A DNA stretch of 64,000 nt from Mesorhizobium sp. 113-3-3 (GTDB lineage: Bacteria > Pseudomonadota > Alphaproteobacteria > Rhizobiales > Rhizobiaceae), in the NCBI RefSeq assembly GCF_016756495.1, contig NZ_AP023243.1, positions 4,468,501 through 4,532,500 of the forward strand, written 5' to 3'. Made by a program: the position numbers and the translations under genes. Shown in pieces: positions 1 to 8,970 of the stretch. Each line of letters starts with the position of its first letter. Position 1 is the first letter of the stretch. Below the pieces are notes generated by a model. The model made no database searches. It saw only the letters and a list, made by a program, of their open reading frames with translations, and was not told where the DNA came from.

Positions 1-1
1 C

Positions 2-961
2 GCCGACGCCAGCATCATGGCCGCCGCCTCGGGCATCGGCTTCATGGCGGTCCGGGACTTTCCCGGCGACGCCTGGCTGACGCCGGACAACAGAGCGCGA
101 TTGCTGCGCATCTTCGCCCTTCCGGATGCCGAGAAGCAGAAATTGCTGCGCTGGAATTTCGACCGCACCAGGAAGAACGTCTATCGTGGCTGGTTTCCGC
201 TGCAGCCGACGGCCGTTTCCTACAAGGAAGGCATCGACATGGGCCCGGATATCGCCGCGGCGGCGCATGTTTCGCTATCCGACGATCCGTTGTGCGAGCC
301 GACGCCCTTGCCGGCCGAGGACGCCTTGCCCGGCTGGCGTATGGCGGCAGCGGACTATTATCGAGCAATGGAGATGGTAGGCAACGCACTGATGCGGTCG
401 ATCGCGCGCGGGCTTGGCCTGCCGGAAACGATCTTCGACCCTTATTTCGAGCACGGCATTTCGACGCTGCGCCTGATCCGCTATCCCTTGCGTGACGCCA
501 ATGCCGGCATCGACATCTCCGGGCCTGACTTCTCAGTCGTCCACAAGGGCGAGACACGTACGATCATCGGCCGCGAGCATGCCGATTCCGGTTTCGTCAC
601 CTTGCTGGCGCAGGACGGCGTCGAAGGCCTGCAGGCCAAGAACCTCGCCGGCGAATGGATCGACGTGCCGCCCGCCAACGGCACGCTGGCGGTCAATTTC
701 GGCCAGTTGCTGGAGCGCTGGTCCGGCGGGCGTGTGCGGGCGACGCGTCACCGGGTGATCGCACCGAAGACAGCACGGTTCTCGATCCCGTTTTTCTACG
801 AACCGCTTGTCGATGCCGAGATCGCGCCCTTGCCACTGAGCGGCGCCGATCCCTTCGAGCCGTTTCTCTACGGCGACTATCTCTGGGAGTCCGCGACGAA
901 TTTCGTCGAGATGAGCGGCATCAAGCATTTGCGCCTGCCACGCCGCGCCAACGCTTCCTGA
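2..961 (+). CDS. 2-oxoglutarate/Fe(II) oxygenase, isopenicillin N synthase family (5' end off the window)
   Basis: This is the C-terminal 319 residues of a non-haem iron oxygenase of the isopenicillin N synthase-like family, which couples 2-oxoglutarate (or substrate) oxidation to O2 activation. The double-stranded beta-helix core is visible. An HxD pair (about H193 and D195 of the visible part) and a distal His in RHRV (about H250) form the iron triad, and an RxS motif (RFS, about 259-261) is the usual 2-oxoglutarate carboxylate clamp. The frame is open to the left edge, and family members normally start some 20-40 residues earlier, so the true start lies outside the window. An internal ATG at 17 is therefore not favoured. 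The substrate cannot be told from sequence. It appears to be the last gene of its transcript, since the next gene is on the other strand. Confidence 0.8.
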   Translation, partial: ADASIMAAASGIGFMAVRDFPGDAWLTPDNRARLLRIFALPDAEKQKLLRWNFDRTRKNVYRGWFPLQPTAVSYKEGIDMGPDIAAAAHVSLSDDPLCEPTPLPAEDALPGWRMAAADYYRAMEMVGNALMRSIARGLGLPETIFDPYFEHGISTLRLIRYPLRDANAGIDISGPDFSVVHKGETRTIIGREHADSGFVTLLAQDGVEGLQAKNLAGEWIDVPPANGTLAVNFGQLLERWSGGRVRATRHRVIAPKTARFSIPFFYEPLVDAEIAPLPLSGADPFEPFLYGDYLWESATNFVEMSGIKHLRLPRRANAS

Positions 962-1058
962 GCCCAGGCGCGATCGGACGAGCCGACGGAACACAACCCG
1001 ACAAACCCGGCAACAAATTCTGGAGACCATTGCGATGAGAACCGCGAACCAACTCGCG

Positions 1059-1307
1059 TCAGTGACGCTTGGCTTGCACCAGATAGGCGTCGATCTCGGT
1101 CTCGCCGAGCCACTTGGCCGCCTCCAGTCGATGCAGGCCTTCGACCAGGATGTGGCGCTTGCCGTCGTGGCGGACCTGGATCGGCGTCTTCATGCCGTTC
1201 TCCAGAATATCCTCGGCCAGATGCCGGACGGTTTCGGGGTGCAATGTCTTCTTGCGCGCCGTCGGCACGTAGATCTCGTCGACCTTGACCTTCTGCACTC
1301 TGAGCAT
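1059..1307 (-). CDS. small ParB N-terminal-like (ParB/Srx fold) protein
   Basis: An 82-residue protein that is almost entirely a ParB/sulfiredoxin-like domain. It carries a proposed-site stretch (VDEIYVPTARKK), the helix HPETVRHLAEDILENGM, a strand pair TPIQVRHDGKRHILVEG and the family signature GLHRLEAAKWLG. Chromosomal ParB proteins are about 290 residues with a DNA-binding HTH and dimerisation domain, and both are absent here. It is therefore not the chromosome partition protein and has no parA partner. The ATG at 1307 matches the start of the domain. A TTG at 1370 would add 21 residues with no recognisable content. Function is unknown; stand-alone ParB-like domains may be CTP/ATP-binding switches or nucleases. 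Confidence 0.65.
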   Translation of the reverse strand: MLRVQKVKVDEIYVPTARKKTLHPETVRHLAEDILENGMKTPIQVRHDGKRHILVEGLHRLEAAKWLGETEIDAYLVQAKRH

Positions 1308-1469
1308 TCTGGTTCCCAAGGCGGAAAATACCGCCTCGCCTGAGATAGTCTCTTTGCCGAAGGCGGCCAAGGGCGCGGCTAACGAATACCAAGCCCGAAC
1401 CGCCGGTTTGCCTGTCGTCGCGCATTTCGATATGGCGTCTCGCGATCTTCAACGAAGGCGCGGAACTCC

Positions 1470-1886
1470 ATGAGCAAATCTCTCGTCACCTTTGTCGGTG
1501 TCGCGCATCCCTGGATGTGCGACGTGATGGGTCACATGAATGTGCGCCACTATGCGGCGATGTTCGACGATGCCAGTTTCCAGCTTCTTGGCCATATCGC
1601 CGGACAGGACGGCAGCCAGGCCTCGGCAACCGGATGGGCCGATGTGCGCACCGAAATCGACTATCGCCATGAAACGAGAGCCGGATCGCTGCTGACCATC
1701 CGCTCGCATGTGGTGAAGATCGGGCGAACATCCATCATCTTCGAACAGGTGATGTCGGGATCGCTCGACGGCATCGTCCATGCATCGAGCCGGACGACCA
1801 GCGTGCGCTTCGACCTTGCCGCGCGTGTCTCGGTGGCGCTGGATGAGCCGATGCGCGGCCGTGCTGCGGCCTATCTCGTCGAGTAG
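1470..1886 (+). CDS. acyl-CoA thioesterase-like protein, hot-dog fold (4HBT)
   Basis: A 138-residue single hot-dog domain protein. The N-terminal stretch carries DVMGHMNVRHYAAMFDDA, the 4HBT signature in which the Asp/His-Asn segment lines the thioester site. Later strands (RSHVVKIGRTSIIFEQVM) match the central sheet. Family members hydrolyse acyl-CoA or 4-hydroxybenzoyl-CoA thioesters as cytosolic dimers or tetramers. The gene is divergent from the ParB-like gene and nearly abuts the 3' end of the LysR gene (15 bp between them), so no operon partner suggests the acyl group. An acyl-ACP or fluoroacetyl-CoA thioesterase role cannot be excluded. Confidence 0.75.
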   Translation: MSKSLVTFVGVAHPWMCDVMGHMNVRHYAAMFDDASFQLLGHIAGQDGSQASATGWADVRTEIDYRHETRAGSLLTIRSHVVKIGRTSIIFEQVMSGSLDGIVHASSRTTSVRFDLAARVSVALDEPMRGRAAAYLVE

Positions 1887-1901
1887 ATCAGCCGCGGCTG
1901 G

Positions 1902-2861
1902 TCAACCATTGTAGATCCGCTCCTCGAACGGCGTCTCGTCGATCAGCGCCTGCAGCCCGGACAGCAGCGCCTTCTCGGCGCGGTTCATCGCCTTGTCGGG
2001 ATTGGTGAGCAGGAAGATATCGATGGCCGGCGGCGCGTCGTAGGGCGGCAGCCGCCACAGCGTGCCATCGGCCACGTCGCGTTGCGCCACATGCAGGGGC
2101 AGCGGCCCGATGCCGAGCCCAGCGATGATCATGCGCCGCACCTCCTCCAGGCTGGAGGACACGCCCACGACATCGGCATTCAGCCGGGCTTCGCTGCGCA
2201 GCAGGGCAACCGGCCGCAACGCGTCCGAAATATGGTCGGTCTGGAAGGAGACCGAAGGCTCGCCCCGCAGATCGTCAAGCGTCAGTCCGGTTTTCCCGTA
2301 GAGCCTGTGCTGTGGGCCGCAGAAGAAGCCGAAGAATTCGCGGTAGACCATCGCATAGTCCAGCGCCGGGTCGCGCTGGCTGACGAGGCAGATGCCGAAG
2401 GAGGCACGGCGTTCCCGCACCTGCTTGGCGACTTCGGTGCTTGCCGAAACCGAAATGGTGATGCTGGCGCGCGGATAAATGCGATGAAACTCCGCCAGCG
2501 CCCGATCGAACAGTGGTGAGACGACGTGGCTCGCGGTGGCTATCATGACGTGGCCGGTAACGTCGTCGCTAATCCCCCGCATCAAGAGCGGCAGCTGCGA
2601 TATCGAGCCGAAGACCTCGACGCTCTGCTCATAGATCAGCCGCCCGACCTCGGTGAGTTCGAAGCGTGTCGCGTCGCGCTCGACCAGCCGGCGGCCAACC
2701 CTGTCCTCCAGGCGCCGCAAGGCGTTGCTGACGCTCGGCTGCTTGAGGTTGAGGCGCTCGGCGGCACGGGTGATGCTCTTCACCTCCGCGATGACGACGA
2801 ACGTCCGCAGAAGGTTCCAGTCGAGGTCCCAGACCAGACGTTCGGGGCGCGGCAAGGCCAT
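1902..2861 (-). CDS. LysR family transcriptional regulator
   Basis: A 319-residue LysR-type regulator. Residues of about 12-72 form the winged HTH (NLLRTFVVIAEVKSITRAA then LKQPSVSNALRRLEDRVGRRL), and about 100-300 form the type 2 periplasmic-binding-like effector domain. It is transcribed divergently from the ABC transporter/aminotransferase/BKACE operon with 138 bp between the two start codons, and a TTGC-N11-GCAA dyad lies in that gap. By the usual LysR arrangement it probably senses the transported compound or a breakdown product and activates the operon. That is inference from position. The effector-binding residues do not reveal the ligand. Confidence 0.9.
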   Translation of the reverse strand: MALPRPERLVWDLDWNLLRTFVVIAEVKSITRAAERLNLKQPSVSNALRRLEDRVGRRLVERDATRFELTEVGRLIYEQSVEVFGSISQLPLLMRGISDDVTGHVMIATASHVVSPLFDRALAEFHRIYPRASITISVSASTEVAKQVRERRASFGICLVSQRDPALDYAMVYREFFGFFCGPQHRLYGKTGLTLDDLRGEPSVSFQTDHISDALRPVALLRSEARLNADVVGVSSSLEEVRRMIIAGLGIGPLPLHVAQRDVADGTLWRLPPYDAPPAIDIFLLTNPDKAMNRAEKALLSGLQALIDETPFEERIYNG

Positions 2862-2896
2862 TCCTGAAATCTATGCTCCTTATTTCCATTATCTAT

Positions 2897-2915
2897 TTGC
2901 GCAATGCTTGAGCAA
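2897..2915. promoter_or_regulatory. putative LysR operator (TTGC-N11-GCAA)
   Basis: A perfect 4-bp inverted repeat with an 11-bp centre fits the T-N11-A LysR box. It sits 36 bp upstream of the lysR start and about 85 bp before the start of the binding-protein gene, between the divergent genes, which is where the regulator would both repress itself and activate the operon. It is the only such dyad I noticed in the gap. Confidence 0.5.
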
Positions 2916-2999
2916 AGGCAATCCTCGGCCTCAGGAGAGCGCCCCCAACGCCTCCCAAGAACAAGCCTTCGCGCTCCATCCAGAGGACCAGAAATTCAG

Positions 3000-3782
3000 A
3001 TGAACAAAGTATTTTCCGGCATTGCGGTCGCGGCGCTGCTGCTTGCCTCTGCCTTCCCCACCGTTTCGGCGAGGGCCGACGATCTTGAGAAGATCAAGGC
3101 GGCAGGCGAACTGAAGATTTCCATGAGCGGACAGTATCCGCCGTTCAACTTCGTCAACGACCAGAACGAGGTCGTCGGTTTCGACGCCGACATCGGCAAG
3201 GCCATCGCCGAACGCATCGGCGTCAAGGGCGCCATCATCACCACGGCCTGGGACGGCATCATCGCCGGGCTGCTGGCCAACAAATATGACACCGTGGTCG
3301 GCTCGATGACGATCACGCCAGAGCGTCAGAAAGTGGTCGATTTCGTCGGCCCCTACTACCATGCCGGCCGCGCGGTTTTCGTGAACCAGGATTCCAAGGT
3401 GCAGAACCTCGACGAGCTCAAGGGCAAGACGCTCGGCGTAACGCTCGGCGAGACGCACGAAAAGTGGGCGCGCGCACAAGGCGGCTGGGATGTCCGTACC
3501 TACAAGGGTCTCCCGGAACTGCTGCTGGAGCTGAAAGCCAGCCGTGTCGACGCGATTGTCGTCGACAACATTCCGGTCATGGTCGCTGTCAAGGAAACCG
3601 GCGAGAAGGTGCGCAAGCTCGACACACCCAACATCGAGGGCGGCAGCGTCGCTATCGGTATCGCCATCCGCAAGGACAATCCGGAGCTCAAGGCCGCCAT
3701 GCAGAAGGCGCTGGACGGCATCATGGCGGACGGCACCTACGAAAAAATCTCCAAGCAATGGGTCGGCAGCGACATCCGCTAA
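3000..3782 (+). CDS. amino-acid ABC transporter substrate-binding protein (family 3)
   Basis: A 260-residue periplasmic receptor for a polar amino-acid type ABC importer. Residues 1-25 are a Sec signal peptide (hydrophobic core AVAALLLASAF, likely cleavage after ARA). The mature part has the family-3 hallmarks: LKISMSGQYPPFNF near the start, VVGFDADIGKAIAERIG, the GSMTITPERQKVVDFVGPYY strand and a VDAIVVDN segment late in the chain. The ATG at 3000 is chosen because the signal peptide starts there; a longer in-frame reading from 2904 only adds charged residues. It is the first gene of the operon and presumably fixes its substrate. The ligand is probably an amino acid or amino-acid derivative, not identifiable further. 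Confidence 0.9.
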   Translation: MNKVFSGIAVAALLLASAFPTVSARADDLEKIKAAGELKISMSGQYPPFNFVNDQNEVVGFDADIGKAIAERIGVKGAIITTAWDGIIAGLLANKYDTVVGSMTITPERQKVVDFVGPYYHAGRAVFVNQDSKVQNLDELKGKTLGVTLGETHEKWARAQGGWDVRTYKGLPELLLELKASRVDAIVVDNIPVMVAVKETGEKVRKLDTPNIEGGSVAIGIAIRKDNPELKAAMQKALDGIMADGTYEKISKQWVGSDIR

Positions 3783-3846
3783 TTTCCTGAGGCCTCAGGC
3801 GACGCAATTCGCCTGAGGCCAAACGCCATTTTGCCGGGCTTTCCCC

Positions 3847-4494
3847 ATGGATTTCTCCTTGATGAGCCGCGTCTTCCCCTTCTTCGTGGAAGCCGCGCTG
3901 GTGACGCTGGAACTGACAGTGCTGGCCCTGGTTCTCGGCCTGCTTGCGGCTGCCCTGGCCGCGGCCGCCAGGATGTCGAGGTCCGCGATCCTGCGTGCCG
4001 TTGGCACGGCCTATGTCAGCCTGTTTCGCGGCACGCCCTGCCTCATCCAGCTCTTCGTACTCTATTTCGGCGGTCCGCAGATCGGCATCAATCTGGATCC
4101 GTTCTCAGCGGGCGTGATCGGGCTTGGCCTCAACATCGGCGCCTATATGGCCGAATCGATCCGCGGCGCCGTGGTGGCGGTCGACCGGGGCCAGACCGAG
4201 GCTGCCCGTACGATCGGCTTCAGCCGTTTGCAGACCTTGCGCAAGGTCGTTCTGCCGCAGGCAGCACGCCTGATGATCCGGCCGCTTGGCGTCAATACGG
4301 TCGCGCTGCTGAAGGGCTCGGCATTGGTGTCCACCATCTCCGTTGTGGAGCTGACCTACACCGCCCAACGCTTCATCGGCTCGACTTACAAGCCGTTCGA
4401 GATCTTTGGCGTCGCGGCTCTGCTCTACATGGTCATGGTCTACGCCGTCGCCAGCATCGTCGATTTTCTCGACAAGCGCTTTGCAATCGTCTGA
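3847..4494 (+). CDS. amino-acid ABC transporter permease (HisM/GlnP type)
   Basis: A 215-residue inner-membrane permease with about five transmembrane segments. The EAA loop that docks on the ATPase is clear (GQTEAARTIGFSRLQTLRKV, then VLPQA). The conserved FRGTPCLIQLFVLYFG stretch early in the domain is typical of polar amino-acid permeases. It lies 64 bp after the binding-protein gene and 12 bp before a second permease. The two share the same fold and would form a heterodimeric channel. Confidence 0.9.
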   Translation: MDFSLMSRVFPFFVEAALVTLELTVLALVLGLLAAALAAAARMSRSAILRAVGTAYVSLFRGTPCLIQLFVLYFGGPQIGINLDPFSAGVIGLGLNIGAYMAESIRGAVVAVDRGQTEAARTIGFSRLQTLRKVVLPQAARLMIRPLGVNTVALLKGSALVSTISVVELTYTAQRFIGSTYKPFEIFGVAALLYMVMVYAVASIVDFLDKRFAIV

Positions 4495-4506
4495 TCGGAG
4501 AGCGCG

Positions 4507-5166
4507 ATGCAAGGTCTCGATTTTACCGTCGTCGCGCCCTATTGGGACCTGCTGTTGACAGGTGCGTGGTGGACCGCCGTGCTGACCGTCTCAGCTGGAG
4601 GGTTGAGCTTCGTCTTCGGCATACTGTTTGCCGTCATCGTGCTCTATGCCCCGGCAATCCTCGCCTATCCCGTGCGCGCCTTCATGTGGCTGTTCATGGG
4701 CACGCCGCTCTTGCTGCAACTGTTCCTGATCTATTTCGGCCTGGTGCAGGTCGGCATAGACATCCCGGCGCTCGCCGCCGGCATCGTCGGGCTTGGCCTG
4801 CATTTCGCCGTCTACAATGCCGATGTCATCCGCGCCGGCATCGTGGCGGTCGATGTCGGCCAGACCGAGGGTGCGCGCAGCATCGGCTTCGGCAAGTGGC
4901 AGACGCTGCGCTACGTCGTGATACCGCAAGCCATCCGCAACACGGCTCCGCCGATCGGCGGCAACCTGATCGCGCTGTTGAAGGAATCCTCCATCGTCTC
5001 GGTCATCGGTATCGCTGAGTTGGTCCATTCGGCCCAGCTGGCGATCAGCGAAACCTTCCGCCCCTTTGAGTTCTACATCACGGCCGCCGCGCTCTACTAC
5101 GTTCTCAATCTCGTGCTCGAAGCGGGCCTGCGTCGCTTCGAACGCAATGTGGAGGTTTCCCGATGA
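4507..5166 (+). CDS. amino-acid ABC transporter permease (second subunit)
   Basis: A 219-residue partner permease with the same architecture: [18 protein letters not shown] in the first half and an EAA loop [20 protein letters not shown] followed by VIPQA. It overlaps the ATPase gene by 4 bp (ATGA), so the two are translationally coupled. With the preceding permease it forms the membrane part of the importer. Two distinct permeases rather than one homodimer is common for the His/Gln/Glu uptake family. Confidence 0.9.
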   Translation: MQGLDFTVVAPYWDLLLTGAWWTAVLTVSAGGLSFVFGILFAVIVLYAPAILAYPVRAFMWLFMGTPLLLQLFLIYFGLVQVGIDIPALAAGIVGLGLHFAVYNADVIRAGIVAVDVGQTEGARSIGFGKWQTLRYVVIPQAIRNTAPPIGGNLIALLKESSIVSVIGIAELVHSAQLAISETFRPFEFYITAAALYYVLNLVLEAGLRRFERNVEVSR

Positions 5167-5927
5167 GCTTGCGGCAGCCGATGGTCGAGGTTCGTGGTGC
5201 ACGCAAATCCTTTGGCGCCGTCGAGGTCCTGAAGGGCATAGATTTGTCGATCGAACGTGGGCAGATCGTGGCGATCATCGGGCCGAGCGGCTCCGGCAAG
5301 AGCACGCTGCTGCGCTCGATCAACCATCTTGAGACGTTGAACGGTGGCGAAGTCTGGCTGGATGGCATGCAGGTCAACCAGCCGCTTCGCGGCCAGGCTT
5401 TCGAACGGCACATCAACAGGGTGCGCCAGCAGATGGGCATGGTGTTCCAGCACTTCAATCTGTTCCCGCACCTGACCGTCATCGAGAACATCACCATGGG
5501 GCCGGTGATCCTGAAAGGCATGGCGAAAGGCGAGGCTCGGGCTTTGGCGCACGGGCTTTTGTCCAAGGTCGGACTCGCCGACAAGATCGACGCCTATCCC
5601 TCCAGGCTTTCGGGCGGCCAGAAGCAGCGCGTAGCGATTGCGCGTGCGCTGGCCATGCAGCCCAAGGTGATGCTGTTCGACGAGGCCACCTCGGCGCTCG
5701 ACCCGGAACTGGTCGACGAAGTCAACGCGGTGATGAAACAGCTTGCCGCCGAACACATGACCATGCTCATCGTAACGCATGAAATGCGCTTTGCCGGTGA
5801 GGTGGCCGACAGGGTGCTGTTCATGGATGGCGGCGTGGTCGTCGAGGAAGGCCCGCCGGCCGACATTTTCCGCGCGCCACAGAAGGAACGCACCCGCGGC
5901 TTTCTCAAGAAATATCTTTCCGCCTGA
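5163..5927 (+). CDS. amino-acid ABC transporter ATP-binding protein (GlnQ/HisP type)
   Basis: A 254-residue ABC ATPase. Walker A is GPSGSGKST (residues 40-48), the Q-loop is [12 protein letters not shown], the signature is LSGGQKQR (about 156-163), Walker B is VMLFDEAT and the switch His is in VTHEM. Length and the [16 protein letters not shown] stretch place it in the polar amino-acid uptake group. It energises the two permeases encoded just upstream. The start at 5163 gives a 4-bp overlap with the previous gene. Confidence 0.92.
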   Translation: MSLRQPMVEVRGARKSFGAVEVLKGIDLSIERGQIVAIIGPSGSGKSTLLRSINHLETLNGGEVWLDGMQVNQPLRGQAFERHINRVRQQMGMVFQHFNLFPHLTVIENITMGPVILKGMAKGEARALAHGLLSKVGLADKIDAYPSRLSGGQKQRVAIARALAMQPKVMLFDEATSALDPELVDEVNAVMKQLAAEHMTMLIVTHEMRFAGEVADRVLFMDGGVVVEEGPPADIFRAPQKERTRGFLKKYLSA

Positions 5928-5932
5928 GTACG

Positions 5933-7579
5933 ATGATGACCAGATTGCCTACGGAATTCCCCGATTTCGGACTGACGGCCGAGCAGCGCCGCCACGCGGT
6001 GCGCGGCCACTATTACGAGTGGCCAGGCATGGACGGCGAGCGCGGCGAGATCTGGTGCTACAGCGACCGGTTTTCCTATCGCGCCGGCGAGACAGTGACA
6101 CTGCATGTCAGTTCGACGGCTCCGTCCTTCGGCATGACGATTATCCGCGACGGAGACGCCGAGACCAAGGTGTTCGAGAAATCGGGCATTGCGTCGCGCT
6201 GGCAGGACAGTCCGGACCAGTGCTCGGCCGAGGGCTGCGGTTGGGAAGCGTCGTTCGAATTCCGTGTCGGCAGCGACTGGCCGTCCGGCGCCTACCGGGT
6301 GACGTTGACCGCAGACGGGCGCGACGGCAAGCCGATCCACAGCCACCACCTTTTCATCGTCTCTCCGCAGCCAGGCAGGAAGCCAGGCCGCGTGCTGCAG
6401 GTGGCGGCGACGGGCACCTGGCTTGCCTACAACACCTGGGGCGGCTCCAACCACTATCAGGGCATCACCGGTCCCGACCGCAATCAGTATTCGCCCATCG
6501 TGTCGACGCAACGCCCCTGGTGTCGTGGCTTCGTCGTGCTGCCCAAGAGTGCGCCGCGCGTGCCGCTGGAGGTCGCCGTGCCGCCAAAGACGGTGCCACG
6601 CTACCCCCACATGGAATGGGCGCTGGCCACCGGCCATTCGAAGAAATACGCCTCGTCCGGCTGGGCGAGCTATGACAGCCACTTCTTCCGGTTCGCCGAA
6701 CGGGCCGGCTACGAAGTCGATCTGGCGAGCCAGCATGACCTGCATTTCTCGCCCGACATTCTCGACGGCTATGACTGCGCTGTCTTCGTCGGCCATGACG
6801 AATACTGGACCTGGGAAATGCGCGATGCGGTCGACAGATACGTCGAACGCGGCGGCCATGCGGCGCGCTTTGCCGGCAATTTCATGTGGCAGACCAGGCT
6901 CGAGGACGAGGGTCGTCGGCAGGTCTGCTACAAATACCGCGCGCGCAAGGAGGATCCCGCCTATCTCCAAGGCGGCGACGTCACCCGCGCCACCAATTCC
7001 TGGGAAGCGCCGGAAATCGGCCGGCCTGGCTCGTCGACCTTCGGCCTCAACGCCACGCGCGGCGTCTATGCCGGCTGGGGCGGCTGCGCGCCGCGCGGCG
7101 TGCGTGGCTTTCCGGTCTACCGGCCGGAACACTGGGCCTTTGCCGGCACCGGCATCTACTATGGCGACCTGCTCGGCGCCGCGAGCCATGTCTATGGCTA
7201 CGAGGTCGACGGGCTCGACTTCGAAATCCGTGGCGGCCTGCCCTATCCCACCGCGACCAGCGGCGCGCCGGACGGCTTGCAGGTTCTGGCCGTCGGCATG
7301 GCGTCCCAGGTCGAGGAGAGCGCCGACATTCCGATCGAGGACCAGTTCCTGACCGATGAGGACGGTCGCTTCACCGCCGAGACGCTGTTTGGCGAGGCAA
7401 GCGATGCCAATCTTGAAAAAGTCAAACGCGGCAATGGCATGATCGTCAATTTCCCACGCGGCAAGGGCGAGGTGTTCCACGCCGGCAGCTGCGAATGGGT
7501 GGCCGGCCTGCTAAGACAAGACCCGATGGTCGAACGCGTCACGCAGAATGTTCTCGATCGCTACCTTGGAAAGTCCTGA
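5933..7579 (+). CDS. N,N-dimethylformamidase large-subunit-like protein
   Basis: A 548-residue protein of the N,N-dimethylformamidase beta-subunit family. It has an N-terminal beta-sandwich-like region (YSDRFSYRAGETVTLHVS) followed by the conserved dimethylformamidase C-terminal domain, with the segments TWLAYNTWGGSNHY, SQHDLHFSPDILDGYD, VGHDEYWTWEMRDAV (HDEYW at 288-292), RFAGNFMWQ and ATNSWEAPEIGRPGSSTFG. Characterised enzymes hydrolyse a small amide at a mononuclear iron site with Tyr/Glu ligands. Their large subunit is roughly 760 residues and pairs with a small subunit; here the protein is shorter and no small-subunit gene is adjacent. It lies 5 bp after the ATPase gene and 1 bp before the aminotransferase, so it belongs to the pathway. 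Amide hydrolase activity is inferred; the substrate is unlikely to be dimethylformamide itself. Confidence 0.75.
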   Translation: MMTRLPTEFPDFGLTAEQRRHAVRGHYYEWPGMDGERGEIWCYSDRFSYRAGETVTLHVSSTAPSFGMTIIRDGDAETKVFEKSGIASRWQDSPDQCSAEGCGWEASFEFRVGSDWPSGAYRVTLTADGRDGKPIHSHHLFIVSPQPGRKPGRVLQVAATGTWLAYNTWGGSNHYQGITGPDRNQYSPIVSTQRPWCRGFVVLPKSAPRVPLEVAVPPKTVPRYPHMEWALATGHSKKYASSGWASYDSHFFRFAERAGYEVDLASQHDLHFSPDILDGYDCAVFVGHDEYWTWEMRDAVDRYVERGGHAARFAGNFMWQTRLEDEGRRQVCYKYRARKEDPAYLQGGDVTRATNSWEAPEIGRPGSSTFGLNATRGVYAGWGGCAPRGVRGFPVYRPEHWAFAGTGIYYGDLLGAASHVYGYEVDGLDFEIRGGLPYPTATSGAPDGLQVLAVGMASQVEESADIPIEDQFLTDEDGRFTAETLFGEASDANLEKVKRGNGMIVNFPRGKGEVFHAGSCEWVAGLLRQDPMVERVTQNVLDRYLGKS

Positions 7580-7580
7580 C

Positions 7581-8966
7581 ATGTCGAAGATCCAGACCGC
7601 CGCTCAAGTCACCGAGGCGCGCCGAGAATCGCATCTGTTCTATTTGTCCAGCCTGCGCCGGCCGCTGATCGACCGCGCCGAGGGCATCTATATGTGGACG
7701 CAGGACGGCCGCCGCTTCATCGACGGCTCGAGCGGGCCGATGGTCGCCAATATCGGCCATTCCAACCGCAATGTTCTCGACGCCATGAAGCGCCAGATGG
7801 ACCGTGCCACCTTCGCCTACCGGCTGCATTTCGAGAACGAGCCGGCGGAAGAACTCGCGCGGGAACTGGCCGGAAAGCTGCCGGAAGGCATCGACCGCAT
7901 CTTCTTCGTCTCGGGCGGCTCGGAGGCGACGGAATCCTGCATCAAGCTGGCGCGACAATGGGCTGTCGCCACCGGTCAGGCCAGCCGCTGGAAAGTGATC
8001 ACGCGGTTTCCCTCCTATCATGGCGGCACACTGGGTTCGCTGTCGATCACCGGCGACGACGCGCTGTCCGAGACTTTTGAGCCGATGATGCGGGTGATGC
8101 CAACCGTGCCGGCGCCGACCGCCTGGCGCGACCGCGACAATCTTTCGATGGAACAGCGCGGCGTCCGCTATGCCGACATGCTGGAAGAGAAGATTCTTGC
8201 CGAAGGGCCGGAAAGTGTCGTGGCCTTCATCATGGAACCGATTGGCGGTGCCGCGACCGCGGCCCTTGTCGCGCCGGACAGCTACTATGCGCGCATCCGC
8301 GAGATCTGCGACCGCTACGGTATCCTGCTTATCCACGATGAAGTCATGAGCGGCGCCGGCCGCACAGGCAAATTCCTCGGCGGCGACCACTGGAACTGCA
8401 AGCCGGACATCGTCGCGCTGTCGAAGGGGTTGGGCTCTGGCTATGCGCCGCTCGGCGCGCTGGCCGCGCCGATGCGGCTGGTGCAGCCGCTGCTCGCCTC
8501 CGGCGGCTTCCAGCATGGCCATACCTATGCCGGCAATCCGCTGGCCTGCGCCGCCGGCCTTGCCGTGCTTGGCGAAATGGACCGGCTCGACCTGATTACC
8601 AATGCGGCCGCCATGGGCGACGTGCTGATGGACGGGCTGAAGGGGCTGGCGAAGCGCTTTCCGTTCATCGCCGACGTGCGCGGCAAGGGCCTGCTGACCG
8701 GCGCCGAAATGGTCGCCGATCCTGAGACGCTGCGGCCGATCGACCAGGGCAAGAAAGCCACGCAGCGGCTGCTCGACCTTGCCTATGAGCGCGGGCTGAT
8801 CATCTATGGCCGCAGGGTCAAGGGCGGCGTCGACGGCGACAATTTCATGGTCGCGCCACCGATGATCGTCACGGCTGAACAGATCGGTGAGATCATTTCC
8901 ATCATCGGCGACTCGCTGGAGGCCCTGGCGTCAGAACTCGACCTGCCGGTCGAAGGCCGGGGGTAA
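7581..8966 (+). CDS. class III (omega) aminotransferase, PLP-dependent
   Basis: A 461-residue fold-type I aminotransferase. The PLP lysine is K282 in ALSKGLGSGYAPLGAL. The cofactor Asp is in LLIHDEVMSGAGRTGKF, and FVSGGSEATESCIKLARQW binds the phosphate. Class III enzymes move amino groups that are not alpha to a carboxylate, such as beta-alanine, GABA and beta-amino acids. The ATG at 7581 directly follows the upstream stop; an in-frame ATG at 7548 would overlap the previous gene by 32 bp and is less likely. The next gene is a beta-keto-acid cleavage enzyme, so a beta-amino acid substrate giving a beta-keto acid product is the natural inference. Confidence 0.88.
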   Translation: MSKIQTAAQVTEARRESHLFYLSSLRRPLIDRAEGIYMWTQDGRRFIDGSSGPMVANIGHSNRNVLDAMKRQMDRATFAYRLHFENEPAEELARELAGKLPEGIDRIFFVSGGSEATESCIKLARQWAVATGQASRWKVITRFPSYHGGTLGSLSITGDDALSETFEPMMRVMPTVPAPTAWRDRDNLSMEQRGVRYADMLEEKILAEGPESVVAFIMEPIGGAATAALVAPDSYYARIREICDRYGILLIHDEVMSGAGRTGKFLGGDHWNCKPDIVALSKGLGSGYAPLGALAAPMRLVQPLLASGGFQHGHTYAGNPLACAAGLAVLGEMDRLDLITNAAAMGDVLMDGLKGLAKRFPFIADVRGKGLLTGAEMVADPETLRPIDQGKKATQRLLDLAYERGLIIYGRRVKGGVDGDNFMVAPPMIVTAEQIGEIISIIGDSLEALASELDLPVEGRG

Positions 8967-8970
8967 AGGA

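Noticed and set aside
5594..7480. Long minus-strand open frame (628 codons) over the ATPase and dimethylformamidase-like genes
   Set aside because: It is antisense to genes with clear motifs. Long shadow frames are common in GC-rich coding DNA, and its product has no recognisable family.
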